The position numbers were made by a program, and so were the translations under genes. The notes beneath the pieces are model-generated. The model saw only the letters and a list, made by a program, of their open reading frames with translations, made no database searches and was not told the origin of the DNA. This document shows, piece after piece, positions 1-9,276 of a stretch of DNA of 64,000 bases. Within the stretch, counting starts at the first letter, position 1. Each line of letters begins with the position of its first letter. Source of the stretch: Mesorhizobium_K sp040049215 (GTDB lineage Bacteria; Pseudomonadota; Alphaproteobacteria; Rhizobiales; Rhizobiaceae); assembly GCF_040049215.1 (NCBI RefSeq), contig NZ_JBDZDN010000005.1, positions 1-64,000 on the forward strand, in the 5' to 3' direction.

Positions 1-201
1 GCTGCCGTCGGCCTGTCGCTCGCCCTCCATACGGCCGTGATCTACCTACCTTTCCTGCAGGAGGCCTTTTCAACCGTGGAGATGGATCCGGAAGACTGGG
101 TTCTTTGCGCGGCTACCGCGAGTTCGGTGCTATGGTTGCGAGAGCTGAGCAAACTCGTCGACCGGCTTCTGTGGCGCCGTCAGACACTGGAGAAGACATG
201 A
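1..201 (+). CDS. C-terminal end of a cation-transporting P-type ATPase (partial)
   Basis: The window opens inside a reading frame whose last 66 codons match the carboxy-terminal membrane domain of P-type cation ATPases. It has a hydrophobic stretch (SLALHTAVIYLPFLQEAF), a second helix, then a basic tail beginning WLRELSKLVDR. These pumps couple ATP hydrolysis to cation transport across the inner membrane. The catalytic DKTG and ATP-binding parts lie upstream of the window, so the ion cannot be told. The TGA stop at 199-201 overlaps the ATG of the next frame (ATGA), which suggests translational coupling. The family call rests on the tail pattern only. Confidence 0.7.
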   Translation, partial: AAVGLSLALHTAVIYLPFLQEAFSTVEMDPEDWVLCAATASSVLWLRELSKLVDRLLWRRQTLEKT

Positions 202-655
202 TGATCTTGAGGGAGATGACGCCTGCGGAATGTATCGATGTCCTCGGCGCATCGCGGCTTGCCCGGCTGGCCTGCGCGCGGGACGACCAGCCCCCTATCT
301 GGTTCCCATCCACTATGCCTACGCGGCGGGGTTCCTTTACAGTTTCTCGCTGCCGGGGCAGAAGATCGAGTGGATGCGGACCAATCCCAGAGTCTGTGTC
401 CAGGTCGACCAGTTTTTCGGCGAGCATCGAAAATGGCGGAGCGTGCTCGTCTTCGGCGCTTTCGAGGAACTACTCGACCGTATCGGCTGGAAACGCGAGC
501 GCGATCATGCCTGGTCGCTTCGTGAAAAGCAACTGGTGGGAGCCTGGTGCGCTGAAGCCTATTCCGGAGCCGGCACCTCGTCGCATTTGTTCTATCGCAT
601 CAAGGCCGAACGGATGACCGGCCGGCGCACTCTCGACGACACTGCAGATTCGTGA
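198..655 (+). pseudogene. Pyridoxamine 5'-phosphate oxidase-fold (flavin-binding) protein, frameshifted
   Basis: An intact member of this small flavin-binding family would be about 150 residues. Here its parts are spread over two frames. The frame opening at the ATG at 198, with GGAGA just upstream, gives MMILREMTPAECIDVLG up to about 296, where a CCCCC run has the wrong length. The other frame continues with VPIHYAYAAGFLYSFSLPG and VQVDQFFGEHRKW. Near 530-575 the text jumps back (NWWEPGALKPIPEP) and then out again (SHLFYRIKAERMTGR) to the stop at 655. At least three indels are needed, so this is a decayed gene unless the assembly is poor here. It was probably co-transcribed with the ATPase upstream. 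Confidence 0.7.
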
Positions 656-730
656 GCGGTAAACGTGCATCTGCCATCCTGTTCCCGATGGTCTACCGGC
701 GTGAGGGTGGTCGACAGATAGAGTGAGACC

Positions 731-1870
731 ATGACACAGGAAGCAGAAAGGGAAGCATACGGCACTGTCGCAATTGAAGGCGGTGGGAGGGCTCCGCTGC
801 TGGATTCAGGCGCCGCGAGGACGCTGGCCATCCTGGTCGCGACGGCGTTTGGCCTCTATCTGTGCTATCGCCTTGCCCTGCCTTTCCTGGCAGCCCTGAC
901 CTGGGCCGTAGTGCTTGCGATCGTTCTTGCCCCTCTTCACCGCAGGCTTCAGTCCCGCATTGGCAACACGAACCTCGCCGCCCTGGTGCTGGTCGCTGCA
1001 GCGGCGATCATCGTGTTGACGCTACTGATCCTCGTTGCGCAACAATTGCTGCGCGAGGCCGCAAGCGGCGCCGCCTATCTGGAGAACACTCTGAGGACGT
1101 CCGACCTGCGCGAGATCATCGGAAGCCATCCGACGATACTAGCAGCGGTCACCTGGGTCGAGCAGCAGTTCGATCCCGCCGGGGCGATCAGCGGCCTGAC
1201 CCAATGGCTGACCGCGCAGAGTTCGTCGCTGCTGCGTGGCTCGATCAATCAGGCGATCGGTTTCGTCCTCACCTTCTACCTGCTCTTCTACTTCCTGCGC
1301 GACCGTGAGCGCGCCGTTCGGCAGATGATGGCGTTTTCGCCGTTGCGGCCATCGGAGACCACTCATGTGGCGGCTCGCTTCGTGGACACGGTTCACGCCA
1401 CCATCTTCGGCACGGTTGCGGTTGCAGCCGTTCAGGGGACGCTAGGCGGGTTAATGTTCTGGTGGCTCGGTCTGCCGACGCCGATCTTCTGGGGGTTGGT
1501 CATGGGTCTACTTGCGATCGTCCCGGTGCTCGGCGCCTTCGTCATATGGGTTCCGGCGGCGATCCTCCTCGCTCTGGAGGGGAAATGGACGAGCGCGCTC
1601 ATACTCGCAGTCTGGGGCGGTGTGATCATCGCGACCATCGATAACCTGCTCTATCCCATGCTGGTCGGGAACCGGCTGCGGCTGCATACCGCAGTGGCCT
1701 TCATCAGCGCGGTCGGCGGCATCATGTTTTTCGGAGCGGCAGGGCTCGTTCTCGGCCCGGCGACAATCGCCGTGACCATGGCGCTTGTGGAGATTCTTAA
1801 GATGAGATTCAGCACCGAAGAGCGCAACCACCGAGGCGGTGATGACGCCCTACACCCGTCGCAGCGATGA
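731..1870 (+). CDS. AI-2E family transporter (PerM/TqsA-like)
   Basis: This 379-residue polytopic inner-membrane protein has the family layout: two N-terminal helices (about 30-70), a third near 85-105, a soluble loop (110-165), then about five helices from 175 to 350. The loop ends in an amphipathic stretch before IGFVLTFYLLFYFLRDRERAVRQM. The motif IVPVLGAFVIWVPAAILLALEGKW and the glycine-rich last helices are typical. Family members export autoinducer-2 or act as sodium/proton antiporters or permeases; the substrate here cannot be told. The ATG at 731 follows GAGTGAGACC. The gene is complete and overlaps the tail of the convergent rhodanese remnant by about 20 bases. Confidence 0.85.
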   Translation: MTQEAEREAYGTVAIEGGGRAPLLDSGAARTLAILVATAFGLYLCYRLALPFLAALTWAVVLAIVLAPLHRRLQSRIGNTNLAALVLVAAAAIIVLTLLILVAQQLLREAASGAAYLENTLRTSDLREIIGSHPTILAAVTWVEQQFDPAGAISGLTQWLTAQSSSLLRGSINQAIGFVLTFYLLFYFLRDRERAVRQMMAFSPLRPSETTHVAARFVDTVHATIFGTVAVAAVQGTLGGLMFWWLGLPTPIFWGLVMGLLAIVPVLGAFVIWVPAAILLALEGKWTSALILAVWGGVIIATIDNLLYPMLVGNRLRLHTAVAFISAVGGIMFFGAAGLVLGPATIAVTMALVEILKMRFSTEERNHRGGDDALHPSQR

Positions 1871-2120
1871 CAAGTCGCGGCGGTCGGCGTCGCCGGCGGC
1901 GCGCCAGGAGTCAAAACCGCCTTCGAGGATCTCGGCGTGGGATACCCTCGTGGCGGAGCCAGGCCGTGACCGTCTTGAAGTTGCGGCGGTGCGCGGCCGA
2001 CAGGAGACGCGGGTCGGCGTCGAAGTCCTCGGCCAATCGAACATCGATGATCGTCGGCTCGGTCGGCAGGCCGACGAGGCGGGAAAGCTGAGATGTTGTG
2101 ATTTCTGTGTTCGACGGCAT
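1850..2120 (-). pseudogene. Rhodanese-like sulfurtransferase remnant
   Basis: The first frame (ATG at 2120) reads MPSNTEITTSQLSRLVG then PTIIDVRLAEDFDADPR, the start of a rhodanese domain. After RRNFKTVTAW it goes straight to LRHEGIP, so the middle of the domain, which carries the catalytic cysteine loop, is missing. A one-base shift near 1945 then moves the last part (HAEILEGGFDSWRAAGD) into another frame. Both an internal deletion and a frameshift are therefore present, and no functional sulfurtransferase can be made. Intact relatives occur in chromate or sulfur stress clusters. Confidence 0.65.
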
Positions 2121-2350
2121 GAGCGTCCACTCCCTTGTTAGGAACGACGGACGCGATGTTTAGGCTGCCGCCTCACGGGTAATCGCGAATAACCCCTTGG
2201 CGCCCCGTCTAAGGGCAAAATCGCTACCCCGCAAGGAATTGTACTTCGGGATAGCGTCTCGGTTCCAGATTTCTACCCGTGACCTGCGATCCCTCGGTTC
2301 CTTTCCAAAGCGCGGGAGCGCGTGGAACCGATAGCGGCGGAGGCGCGTTA

Positions 2351-3805
2351 TCAATCATTGCGACGTTCGGGCGACGTTTTCCACGTCCAGCTCAGAGTAA
2401 GAACAAGACTGATCAGCGCAAGAGTGGTGAGGCCCGCTCCGGCCAGAAAGGTCGCCGCCGGACCGTAGGCGTCCCATAGTGCGCCGGCGAGAACGCTTGC
2501 GATCAGCATGGCGATGCCCCCGGCGAAATTGACCAGGCCGAACGCCGTCCCGCGGAGGTCCTCTGGCGCGGTGTCGGCCACGAGACTCGCAAAGAGCCCC
2601 TGCGCGAGCGCCATGTGAAGCCCCCAGAAGACGACGCCGAGCATGACGATCTGAATGGTCGTGCCGAGGGCAAGGATGAGGTCTGCCACGATCAGGCATA
2701 TGATGCCGACCGCGAGCAGCCCGCCTCGGCCGATCCGGTCCGACAGCACGCCGGCCGGATAGGCAGCGAGTGCGTAGACGATGTTCATCACCACCATGAC
2801 GGCTGGTACGAGCGCAATCGGGAGCCCGACGCTCTGGGAACGCAGGATGAGAAACGCCTCGGAGAACCGGGCAAGGGTGAGGATCGTTGCGACACCGACC
2901 ACGGTCCAGAAACGGCCGGACAGCCGTTTCGCATCCGCGAGGCGCAGCCGCGGCCTGGCTTCGGCCTGATGCCGGACCGGCTCGCGGACGGCGAACACCA
3001 TCACCGCCAGGGCGACGAATGCCGGGACGACCGCGATCCAGAACACGAAGCGGAAATTGTCGAAGCTGAGCGTCATCAGGACGATCGCGGCAAGCGGCCC
3101 GATGAAGGCGCCGACCGTATCGAGCGCTTGCCGCAAGCCGAAGCTTGCGCCTCTCAAGTGTGCCGGCGCGAGATCGGCGATGAGCGCGTCCCGAGGGGCA
3201 TCGCGCACCCCCTTTCCGATACGATCGATGAAGCGCGCGGCGACCACCCAGCCGACCGAGCCGGCCAGAGGGAAGATCGGCTTGGTGAAGGCCGCAAGAC
3301 CATAGCCGATGACGGTCAGCAGCTTGCGCTTGCCGAGCCAGTCGGACAACGCACCGGAGAATATCTTGGTGATGTTGGCGGTCGCCTCGGCGATGCCTTC
3401 GATGAAACCGATCGCCAGCGTCGACGCCCCGAGCACGGTGACGAGATAGATCGGCAGCAGCGCATGAACCATCTCCGACGAGATGTCCATGAACATGCTG
3501 ACGAATCCGAGCGCCCAGATGCCTGGTGGGAGCCTGCCGCTCAATTCTGACTTAGATGGGGGTGCGTCCACTACCGTAACCAGTTTTCGCGGATGAACGC
3601 CTCGCGGCCTGTGCTTTGCGATCAAGAGACGCCGACGCGCGTCTTCGGCGAGTTGCCGACCGGAAATCCGCACGGTCGATCGGGATCGTGCAAGTATTCT
3701 GCGGCCAAGGTTCATGACCAGCAGATAGTCGCGGCGGTGACTCACGTGGACGGGCATGATAGAGGAGAAGGAGATCTCCGACGGCCCGACGCAAGGAACC
3801 CGCAT
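2351..3805 (-). CDS. Major facilitator superfamily transporter
   Basis: About 12 hydrophobic segments run from residue 95 to the end. The MFS loop 2-3 motif appears as GALSDWLGKRKLL and its second-half copy as GVLSDRIGRGGLL. The loop RIGKGVRDAPRDALIAD is typical of a subgroup of alphaproteobacterial MFS proteins of unknown substrate. The open frame begins at 3805, but the first 80 or so residues are basic and not MFS-like, no clear ribosome site stands before the in-frame ATGs at 3805, 3757 or 3718, and the true start could be as late as the GTG just before DAPPSKSEL. The extra N-terminus may be read-through into remnant DNA. Substrate unknown. Confidence 0.75.
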   Translation of the reverse strand: MRVPCVGPSEISFSSIMPVHVSHRRDYLLVMNLGRRILARSRSTVRISGRQLAEDARRRLLIAKHRPRGVHPRKLVTVVDAPPSKSELSGRLPPGIWALGFVSMFMDISSEMVHALLPIYLVTVLGASTLAIGFIEGIAEATANITKIFSGALSDWLGKRKLLTVIGYGLAAFTKPIFPLAGSVGWVVAARFIDRIGKGVRDAPRDALIADLAPAHLRGASFGLRQALDTVGAFIGPLAAIVLMTLSFDNFRFVFWIAVVPAFVALAVMVFAVREPVRHQAEARPRLRLADAKRLSGRFWTVVGVATILTLARFSEAFLILRSQSVGLPIALVPAVMVVMNIVYALAAYPAGVLSDRIGRGGLLAVGIICLIVADLILALGTTIQIVMLGVVFWGLHMALAQGLFASLVADTAPEDLRGTAFGLVNFAGGIAMLIASVLAGALWDAYGPAATFLAGAGLTTLALISLVLTLSWTWKTSPERRND

Positions 3806-3847
3806 CGCCGTTGAAGCGAAAAAGGGGTCGGGAGTTCGTCCACGGAG

Positions 3848-5021
3848 TCATACGGAGCCACCGCGAATTGCCTTGCTGGCCACCGCGTAACCTTCGGCCT
3901 GATGCGCCTTGATGGTCTTGTATGAAAAATCATAATCGAAGGAAGCAGGTTCTCGGTTTTGTTTTTGACGCGCGAACCGCGTGATGGTGGTCGCAGCTCC
4001 GTCACCCATGAGCTGAATATAGGCCGGCAAATGCTTGATCCTGGCAATTTCCGCTGGCTCGATATGGGTGAGGAGGTGATCTATGAGCTTGCGATAAGCG
4101 CTGGTCGTTTCGCGATGGCGCGGGTCGCTTCTAATCCGTTCGGAATAGACGATCTCGTCCCGTCGGAGCGGTACCTCCACTATGTTGGTAGGAGGTGGAC
4201 TTCTGCCCGAGAACAGGTCGACGATAAAAACCCGCTTCCCGTCCGGACCGCAGCGATCGATGAGAAGATCGATCGGAGAGTTGCTGACGATGCCGCCGCC
4301 CCAGTAGGCCTTGCCGTCGATGAGCGTCCAGGGGAACCCCGGCGGCAGGCTGCCGCTCGCCAGGATATGGTCGGGGGTGAGATCGTCGACATAGCTATCG
4401 AAGACTTCAAGCTCCGCCGTGGTGACATTGACCGCGCTGATGAGCAAGCGCACCGGGCTTGTCCGCACCGCCGCCACCATTGCGGTCTGTGTGTAGCCCG
4501 GCGCGATGGCATTTGCGGTGATGCCGCGTGACGCCCCTTCCAGCGCTAGCGCCTTGGTGAAGCCGATCACGCCGGCCTTGGCGGCGGCATAATTGGTCTG
4601 GCCCGACAGGCCGTTGACGGAGCTGATGTTGACTATGCGGCCGAAGTGGCGACCGCGCATGCCCTCGATCACCGTGCGGCACATGTTGAAGCAGCCGCCA
4701 AGATCGATGTCGATGACCGAGCGCCATTGCTCGCCAGTCATCTTGTGCAGCATCGCGTCGGCCGTGATTCCGGCATTGTTGACCAGCACGTCGACCGGGC
4801 CGTGCTTCGCCGTCACCTCGGTCACGCCTTTGGCGCAGGCATCGAGGTCGGCCACGTCCCAGGCATAGACGGGAAGCTCGCTCGCGCTGGCGAATTCCTT
4901 CGCCTCGGCATCGTTGCCGAAATAGTTGGCGATGACCTGATAGCCGGCCGCCATCAGGGGCGAGGCAGGTGGCGGCCCCGATGCCGGTGACGACGCCGGT
5001 GACAAGAGCAATGCGGTTCAT
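3848..5021 (-). pseudogene. phaB: phaB (acetoacetyl-CoA reductase) fused to the tail of a patatin-like phospholipase
   Basis: A good ribosome site (AAGGAG) precedes the ATG at 5021, which opens a short-chain dehydrogenase (MNRIALVTG, GIGAA). An extra C in a run near 4958 breaks this frame, and the rest continues in the frame of 5011: AGYQVIANYFGND, NNAG, NISSVNG and the catalytic YAAAK. The PhaB sequence stops after GYTQTAMVAAV (about 4470). It runs without a stop into the C-terminal half of a patatin/DUF3734 phospholipase (LLISAVNVTTAELEVFDSY, GGGIVSNSPIDLLID). The patatin Gly-x-Ser nucleophile region is absent. An internal deletion between two neighbouring genes plus a frameshift explains this. 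Intact PhaB makes (R)-3-hydroxybutyryl-CoA for polyhydroxybutyrate. Confidence 0.75.
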
Positions 5022-5319
5022 TCAAGGAACTCCTTTGGCTTGAAGCCGTTCGCACAGACATTCGCCTTGCACGGCTCGGCAATCAGTTGGTCGCAGATAT
5101 CGCCGGTCTTGAGAAGCCGGCCTGCTGCAAGGGACGCGAGTCCCTTTGGCGCGAGTGGTTCCTTCCGAATAAATGGTGCGACGCTGGCGTTGAAGTTGGC
5201 CCGATACTGGTCGAGGGTGTCTTTGGCCATCGAGGCGGAAGCATCGACAGGATTGTGAGCGGCAAGGTCTTGCTCCGGACGACCACAATCTGTTTGCGAC
5301 TGGAAGGATAATCGGCCAT
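5018..5319 (-). pseudogene. Small unidentified protein upstream of phaB, apparently frameshifted
   Basis: An ATG at 5319 with GGAGCATGTC before it opens MADYPSSRKQIVVV. A one-base change near 5280 leads to the frame that reads QDLAAHNPVDASASMAKDTLDQYRAN and on to the stop at 5018. That later frame alone is open from an ATG at 5230 (70 residues). The position just ahead of phaB makes a phasin or other granule-associated protein a fair guess, but I do not recognise the sequence with certainty. If read with the frameshift, the product would be about 100 residues, soluble and helical. It ends inside the phaB start, consistent with one transcript. Confidence 0.35.
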
Positions 5320-5377
5320 GACATGCTCCAATCTATTGATGATCCTTAGGAAAGACGCCGTATCCCGCGATCCGGTG

Positions 5378-6490
5378 CTATTTCAGGAATTGTCTGAATC
5401 TGTTCAGCGCCAGATAGAAAAACGCGAGGCCGGTCACGAGCAGGGCCGCGAACTGAGGCCAGACGACATCCACTCCGGCGCCGCGGAACAGGATCGACTG
5501 AGCCAGAATGACGAAATGCGTATTGGGGGCGGCGAGCATAATGTCCTGGATGATCTGGGGCATGCTTTCGCGCGGCGTGACGCCGCCCGACAGTACCTGA
5601 AGTGGCAGCAGCACCAGCATCAGCAACAGGCCGAACTGCGGCATGGAGCCTGCGATCGTCGCCAGGAAAATGCCCATGCAGGTCATGGCGAAGAGGTGGA
5701 GGGCGGCGCCGAATAGGAACAGCGTCAGCGAGCCTTCAATCGGCACGGCGAGGACGCCCTGGACGACGAAGACGAGCGAGAAGGCCGACGCCGCCAGCAC
5801 GACAAGACCCATCGACCAGATCTTGCTCAGCATGATCTCGGTGGGAGTGACGGGCATGACGAGGAGGTGCTCGATCGTGCCGTGCTCACGCTCACGAATG
5901 AGTGCGGCGCCGGTCAGAATGATCGACAGCATGGTGATCGAGGAGATTACATTGGCGATGGCCCCGAACCAGCCCTTGTTGAGCTCCTGATTGAACCGCG
6001 CGCGCAACGTAAGCTCGACCGGGACCGTCATTGCCGCCCGGTAGCGGTTCACAAACTCGCTGACCTCGCTGGAGACGATCGACTGGACGTAACCACCGCC
6101 GGAGAAGGCCTGCGACATGCGCGTGGCATCGACATTGAGCTGGATCGTCGGCGATCTCCCGGCCAGAAGATCGCGCTGGAAGTTCGGCGGGATGTCGAGC
6201 GCGAAAGTATCGAGGCCGGAGTCCATGCGCCTGTCCATCTCGCGCTGCGAGATGAGCTTCGGGATGGAAAAATATGGCGGATAGAACGCCGTGATAATGC
6301 GCGACGACACCGGTGACTGGTCCTCGTCGACGACGGCGATGGCCGCCTTATTGAGTGTCTCTGGCATTGCCGTCGAGGCCGTGTAGATCGACAGCGTGAA
6401 GGCATAGACGATCAGCACGACAAGCATGGGGTCGCGGGCAAGCCCTCGCAACTCCTTGATGCCAAGCTGAGTTATGTTTGCGACACGCAT
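5378..6490 (-). CDS. ABC-2 type transporter permease (YhhJ-like)
   Basis: This 371-residue integral membrane protein has one N-terminal helix (about 18-38), a large periplasmic domain (40-175) and five or more helices from 180 to the C-terminus. The pattern INVISSI..LTGAALIREREHGTIEHLLVMPVTPTEIMLSKI is the conserved ABC-2 permease region. The ATG at 6490 is preferred because GGCGGG lies just upstream; it begins two bases after the stop of the ATPase gene. With the upstream fusion ATPase-permease and the HlyD-like gene it forms a complete YhiI-RbbA-YhhJ type exporter. Substrate unknown; related exporters handle drugs or envelope compounds. Confidence 0.85.
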   Translation of the reverse strand: MRVANITQLGIKELRGLARDPMLVVLIVYAFTLSIYTASTAMPETLNKAAIAVVDEDQSPVSSRIITAFYPPYFSIPKLISQREMDRRMDSGLDTFALDIPPNFQRDLLAGRSPTIQLNVDATRMSQAFSGGGYVQSIVSSEVSEFVNRYRAAMTVPVELTLRARFNQELNKGWFGAIANVISSITMLSIILTGAALIREREHGTIEHLLVMPVTPTEIMLSKIWSMGLVVLAASAFSLVFVVQGVLAVPIEGSLTLFLFGAALHLFAMTCMGIFLATIAGSMPQFGLLLMLVLLPLQVLSGGVTPRESMPQIIQDIMLAAPNTHFVILAQSILFRGAGVDVVWPQFAALLVTGLAFFYLALNRFRQFLK

Positions 6491-6492
6491 GG

Positions 6493-9276
6493 TCAACCCG
6501 CCTGCTTCTTGAGGAATGCCGTTCCGAGGCCGAGCAGGACGGGGACCGCGATCAGTAACGGCACAAACGAGCCGGCGAGGTCGCTGAAGCCGAGCGCCTT
6601 CGAGAAGGTGCCCCGTGCGATCGTCACGAAATAGGTCGCAGGATAGATCTGGCCGATGACGGCGCCCACCCCTTCGAGGGAAGACACGGGATCGATCATG
6701 CCGGAATATTGAACGGCCGGAATGAGGGTGATGAGCGCGGTGCCGAAGATGGCGGCGATCTGGCTGCTCATGAAGGTCGAGATCAGGAGCCCCATGCCGG
6801 TGGCGGCGATGACATAGAGCAGCGCCGCCGCCGCGAGCGTGAGAAAACTCCCCGTCAGTGGAACCTTGAACACAAAGACCGCAAACGCCGTCAGCGTCAG
6901 GAAATTCAGCATGGCGAGCGCCACATAGGGAATTTGCTTGCCTACGAGGAATTCGAGCCGGGTAACCGGGGTGACGTAGAAATTGATGATCGAGCCGAGT
7001 TCCTTTTCGCGCACGACGCTGAGCACGGCGAGCATGGCCGGGATCATCATCAGCAGGAGCGGAATGACGGCCGGCACCATGGCCACGAGGCTTTCGACAC
7101 CGGGGTTGTACCGGTAGCGGATCGCGATCTGGAAATCGCCGATAATGGCGGCATCGCCATAAAGCTCGCGCGCCTTCTGGGTGAGCCAGCTCGCATGCAT
7201 CCCCTGCACATAGCCACGCACGGTCTCGGCCCGGGAGGGCATGGCCCCATCAATCCAGGCACCGATCTCGACGGTGCGGCGGCCGCGCGCCACGTCGCGC
7301 CCGAACCCCGGCGGGATTTCGATGGCGAGGCTTAACTCACCATCGCGCATGCGCCGGTCGAGATCGGCATAGTCGGTGATCGGCGCCTTTTCCGTGAAAT
7401 AGCGCGAGCCGGCAATCTGCAATGTGTAATCGCGGCTGACCGTCGTATCGTCTCGGTCCAGAACGGCAAAGGAGAGCTTCTCGATATCGATGTTGATGCC
7501 GTAACCGACGACGAACATCAAAAGGACACTGCCGAGGATCGCGAGCGTAGCGCGGATCGGATCGCGCCTGAGCTCCAGCGTCTCCCGTTGGGTGTAGGCG
7601 AACATGCGCCGAAAATCGAAAAAGCGACGGACGGATAGAGCAGCGGGGGGTACTGCTGCTCCATCCGCCGTCTCACGCAGCGCGGGGGGTTGCGCCGCGG
7701 ATTTCTGTTCGCCGATCGCCGCTTCCAGATAGGAGATGAAGGCTTCCTCGAGCGTCGTGGCAGAGCGTTTTTCGATGATCGCGGCGGGCTTGTCGCTGAC
7801 CAGGACCTTGCCGGTATGCATGAGCGAAATCCGGTCGCAGAGTTCAGCCTCGTTCATGAAGTGAGTCGAGACGAAAATCGTGACGTTGTCTTTCCGCGAG
7901 AGGTCGGAGAGGATCTGCCAGAACCCGTCACGGGCGACCGGATCGACGCCCGAGGTCGGTTCATCGAGGATCAGCATGTCCGGGCCGTGGATCATCGCCA
8001 CGGCAAGCGACAGCCTCTGACGGATGCCAAGCGGCAAGCCATAGGGCAGGGCCTCCATGACGTCTTCGAGATCGAAGCGTCGCGCCATCTCCTCGATCCG
8101 CCCGGGTATCGCTTCGGCCGGCATACGGAACAGTCGGGCGTGCAGGTCGAGGTTCTGCCGCACCGTCAGCTCCGAATAGAGCGAGAAGGCCTGGCTCATA
8201 TAGCCAACACGGCGACGGACCTCGATATCGTTGGGATCGACCTCATGGCCGAACAGCCTTGCCGTCCCTTCGGTTGCCGCAAGAAGGCCGGTGAGCATCT
8301 TCATCGTCGTGGTCTTGCCGCAGCCGTTCGAGCCGAGGAAGCCGAAGATCTCGCCGCGCGGGATGCGAAAGCTGACATTGTCGACGGCGGTGAAATCTCC
8401 AAAACGCATCGTGAGGCCCTCGGCCTCGATCGCGATCTCACCGTCGCTGTCCGGACCGCGTGGCGGAATCACCACCTCCTGATGTCCGGCGCGCTTTTCT
8501 TCCGGCAACAGGGCGATGAACGCCGCGTCGAGATTGGATGTTCCGGTCTTGGCGAGCAGATCGGCGGGGGTGCCGGTCGCCAGGATATGTCCGGCATCCA
8601 TGGCCACCAGCCAATCGAAACGAGCCGCTTCCTCCATATAGGCGGTGGCGACGATGACGCTCATGCCCGGCCTGTCCTTGCGGATGTCGTCGATCAGCTC
8701 CCAGAACTGGCGGCGCGACAGCGGGTCGACACCGGTGGTCGGCTCGTCGAGGATGAGTAAGTCCGGATCATGGATCAGGGCGCAGCACAGGCCGAGCTTC
8801 TGCTTCATTCCGCCTGAAAGCTTGCCGGCCTGCCGGTCCGGGAACGGCGCGAGCCCGGTGCTCTCCAGCAACTGACCGATCCGGCGATCGCGTTCCCTTC
8901 GGTCTTGACCAAACAGGCGGGCGAAGAAATCGATATTCTCGTACACCGATAGCGTCGGATAGAGATTCTTGCCGAGCCCTTGGGGCATGTAGGCGATGCG
9001 CGGACAGGTCCGCTGACGATGTCGGGTGTCGGCGATATCGCCCCCGAGGATCTCGATATGCCCAGCCTGCACGACATGCGCCCCGGCAATCAGCGACAGA
9101 AGGCTGGATTTGCCGACGCCGTCCGGGCCGATCAGACCGACCATCACGCCAGAAGGAAAGTCGAGATTGATATCGTCGAGCGCGCGCGTCTTGCCGTAGG
9201 AGAGCCCGACGGACCCAAGGCGTGCAACAGGCGGGGCCGAAGACCCGTCGATCTGCTCTGCGCGCGGACTGCTCAT
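6493..9276 (-). CDS. ABC transporter with two ATP-binding domains fused to a permease (RbbA/YhiH-like)
   Basis: From the ATG at 9276 the protein has about 927 residues. Domain 1 has Walker A GPDGVGKSS (about 50-58), signature LSGGMKQK and Walker B LLILDEPTTGVDP. Domain 2 has Walker A GSNGCGKTT, a degenerate signature (LPLGIRQR) and Walker B MLILDEPTSGVDP. From about residue 575 an ABC-2 permease half follows with one helix, a periplasmic domain and five helices. The ATG overlaps the stop of the HlyD-like gene (ATGA), so that start is preferred over 9309. It is expected to energise export with the YhhJ-like permease. E. coli RbbA was first described as a ribosome-associated ATPase; the gene order here favours transport. 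Confidence 0.87.
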   Translation of the reverse strand: MSSPRAEQIDGSSAPPVARLGSVGLSYGKTRALDDINLDFPSGVMVGLIGPDGVGKSSLLSLIAGAHVVQAGHIEILGGDIADTRHRQRTCPRIAYMPQGLGKNLYPTLSVYENIDFFARLFGQDRRERDRRIGQLLESTGLAPFPDRQAGKLSGGMKQKLGLCCALIHDPDLLILDEPTTGVDPLSRRQFWELIDDIRKDRPGMSVIVATAYMEEAARFDWLVAMDAGHILATGTPADLLAKTGTSNLDAAFIALLPEEKRAGHQEVVIPPRGPDSDGEIAIEAEGLTMRFGDFTAVDNVSFRIPRGEIFGFLGSNGCGKTTTMKMLTGLLAATEGTARLFGHEVDPNDIEVRRRVGYMSQAFSLYSELTVRQNLDLHARLFRMPAEAIPGRIEEMARRFDLEDVMEALPYGLPLGIRQRLSLAVAMIHGPDMLILDEPTSGVDPVARDGFWQILSDLSRKDNVTIFVSTHFMNEAELCDRISLMHTGKVLVSDKPAAIIEKRSATTLEEAFISYLEAAIGEQKSAAQPPALRETADGAAVPPAALSVRRFFDFRRMFAYTQRETLELRRDPIRATLAILGSVLLMFVVGYGINIDIEKLSFAVLDRDDTTVSRDYTLQIAGSRYFTEKAPITDYADLDRRMRDGELSLAIEIPPGFGRDVARGRRTVEIGAWIDGAMPSRAETVRGYVQGMHASWLTQKARELYGDAAIIGDFQIAIRYRYNPGVESLVAMVPAVIPLLLMMIPAMLAVLSVVREKELGSIINFYVTPVTRLEFLVGKQIPYVALAMLNFLTLTAFAVFVFKVPLTGSFLTLAAAALLYVIAATGMGLLISTFMSSQIAAIFGTALITLIPAVQYSGMIDPVSSLEGVGAVIGQIYPATYFVTIARGTFSKALGFSDLAGSFVPLLIAVPVLLGLGTAFLKKQAG

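Noticed and set aside
2160..2354. Short leftward frame (64 codons) between the rhodanese remnant and the MFS gene
   Set aside because: No family pattern and a basic, Arg-rich composition; considered non-coding.
2615..3550. 311-codon rightward frame opposite the MFS gene
   Set aside because: Rich in Asp, Glu, Arg and His with no domain; typical antisense shadow of a GC-rich membrane protein gene.
7690..8760. 356-codon rightward frame opposite the fused ABC transporter
   Set aside because: The opposite strand has exact ABC motifs; this frame has none.
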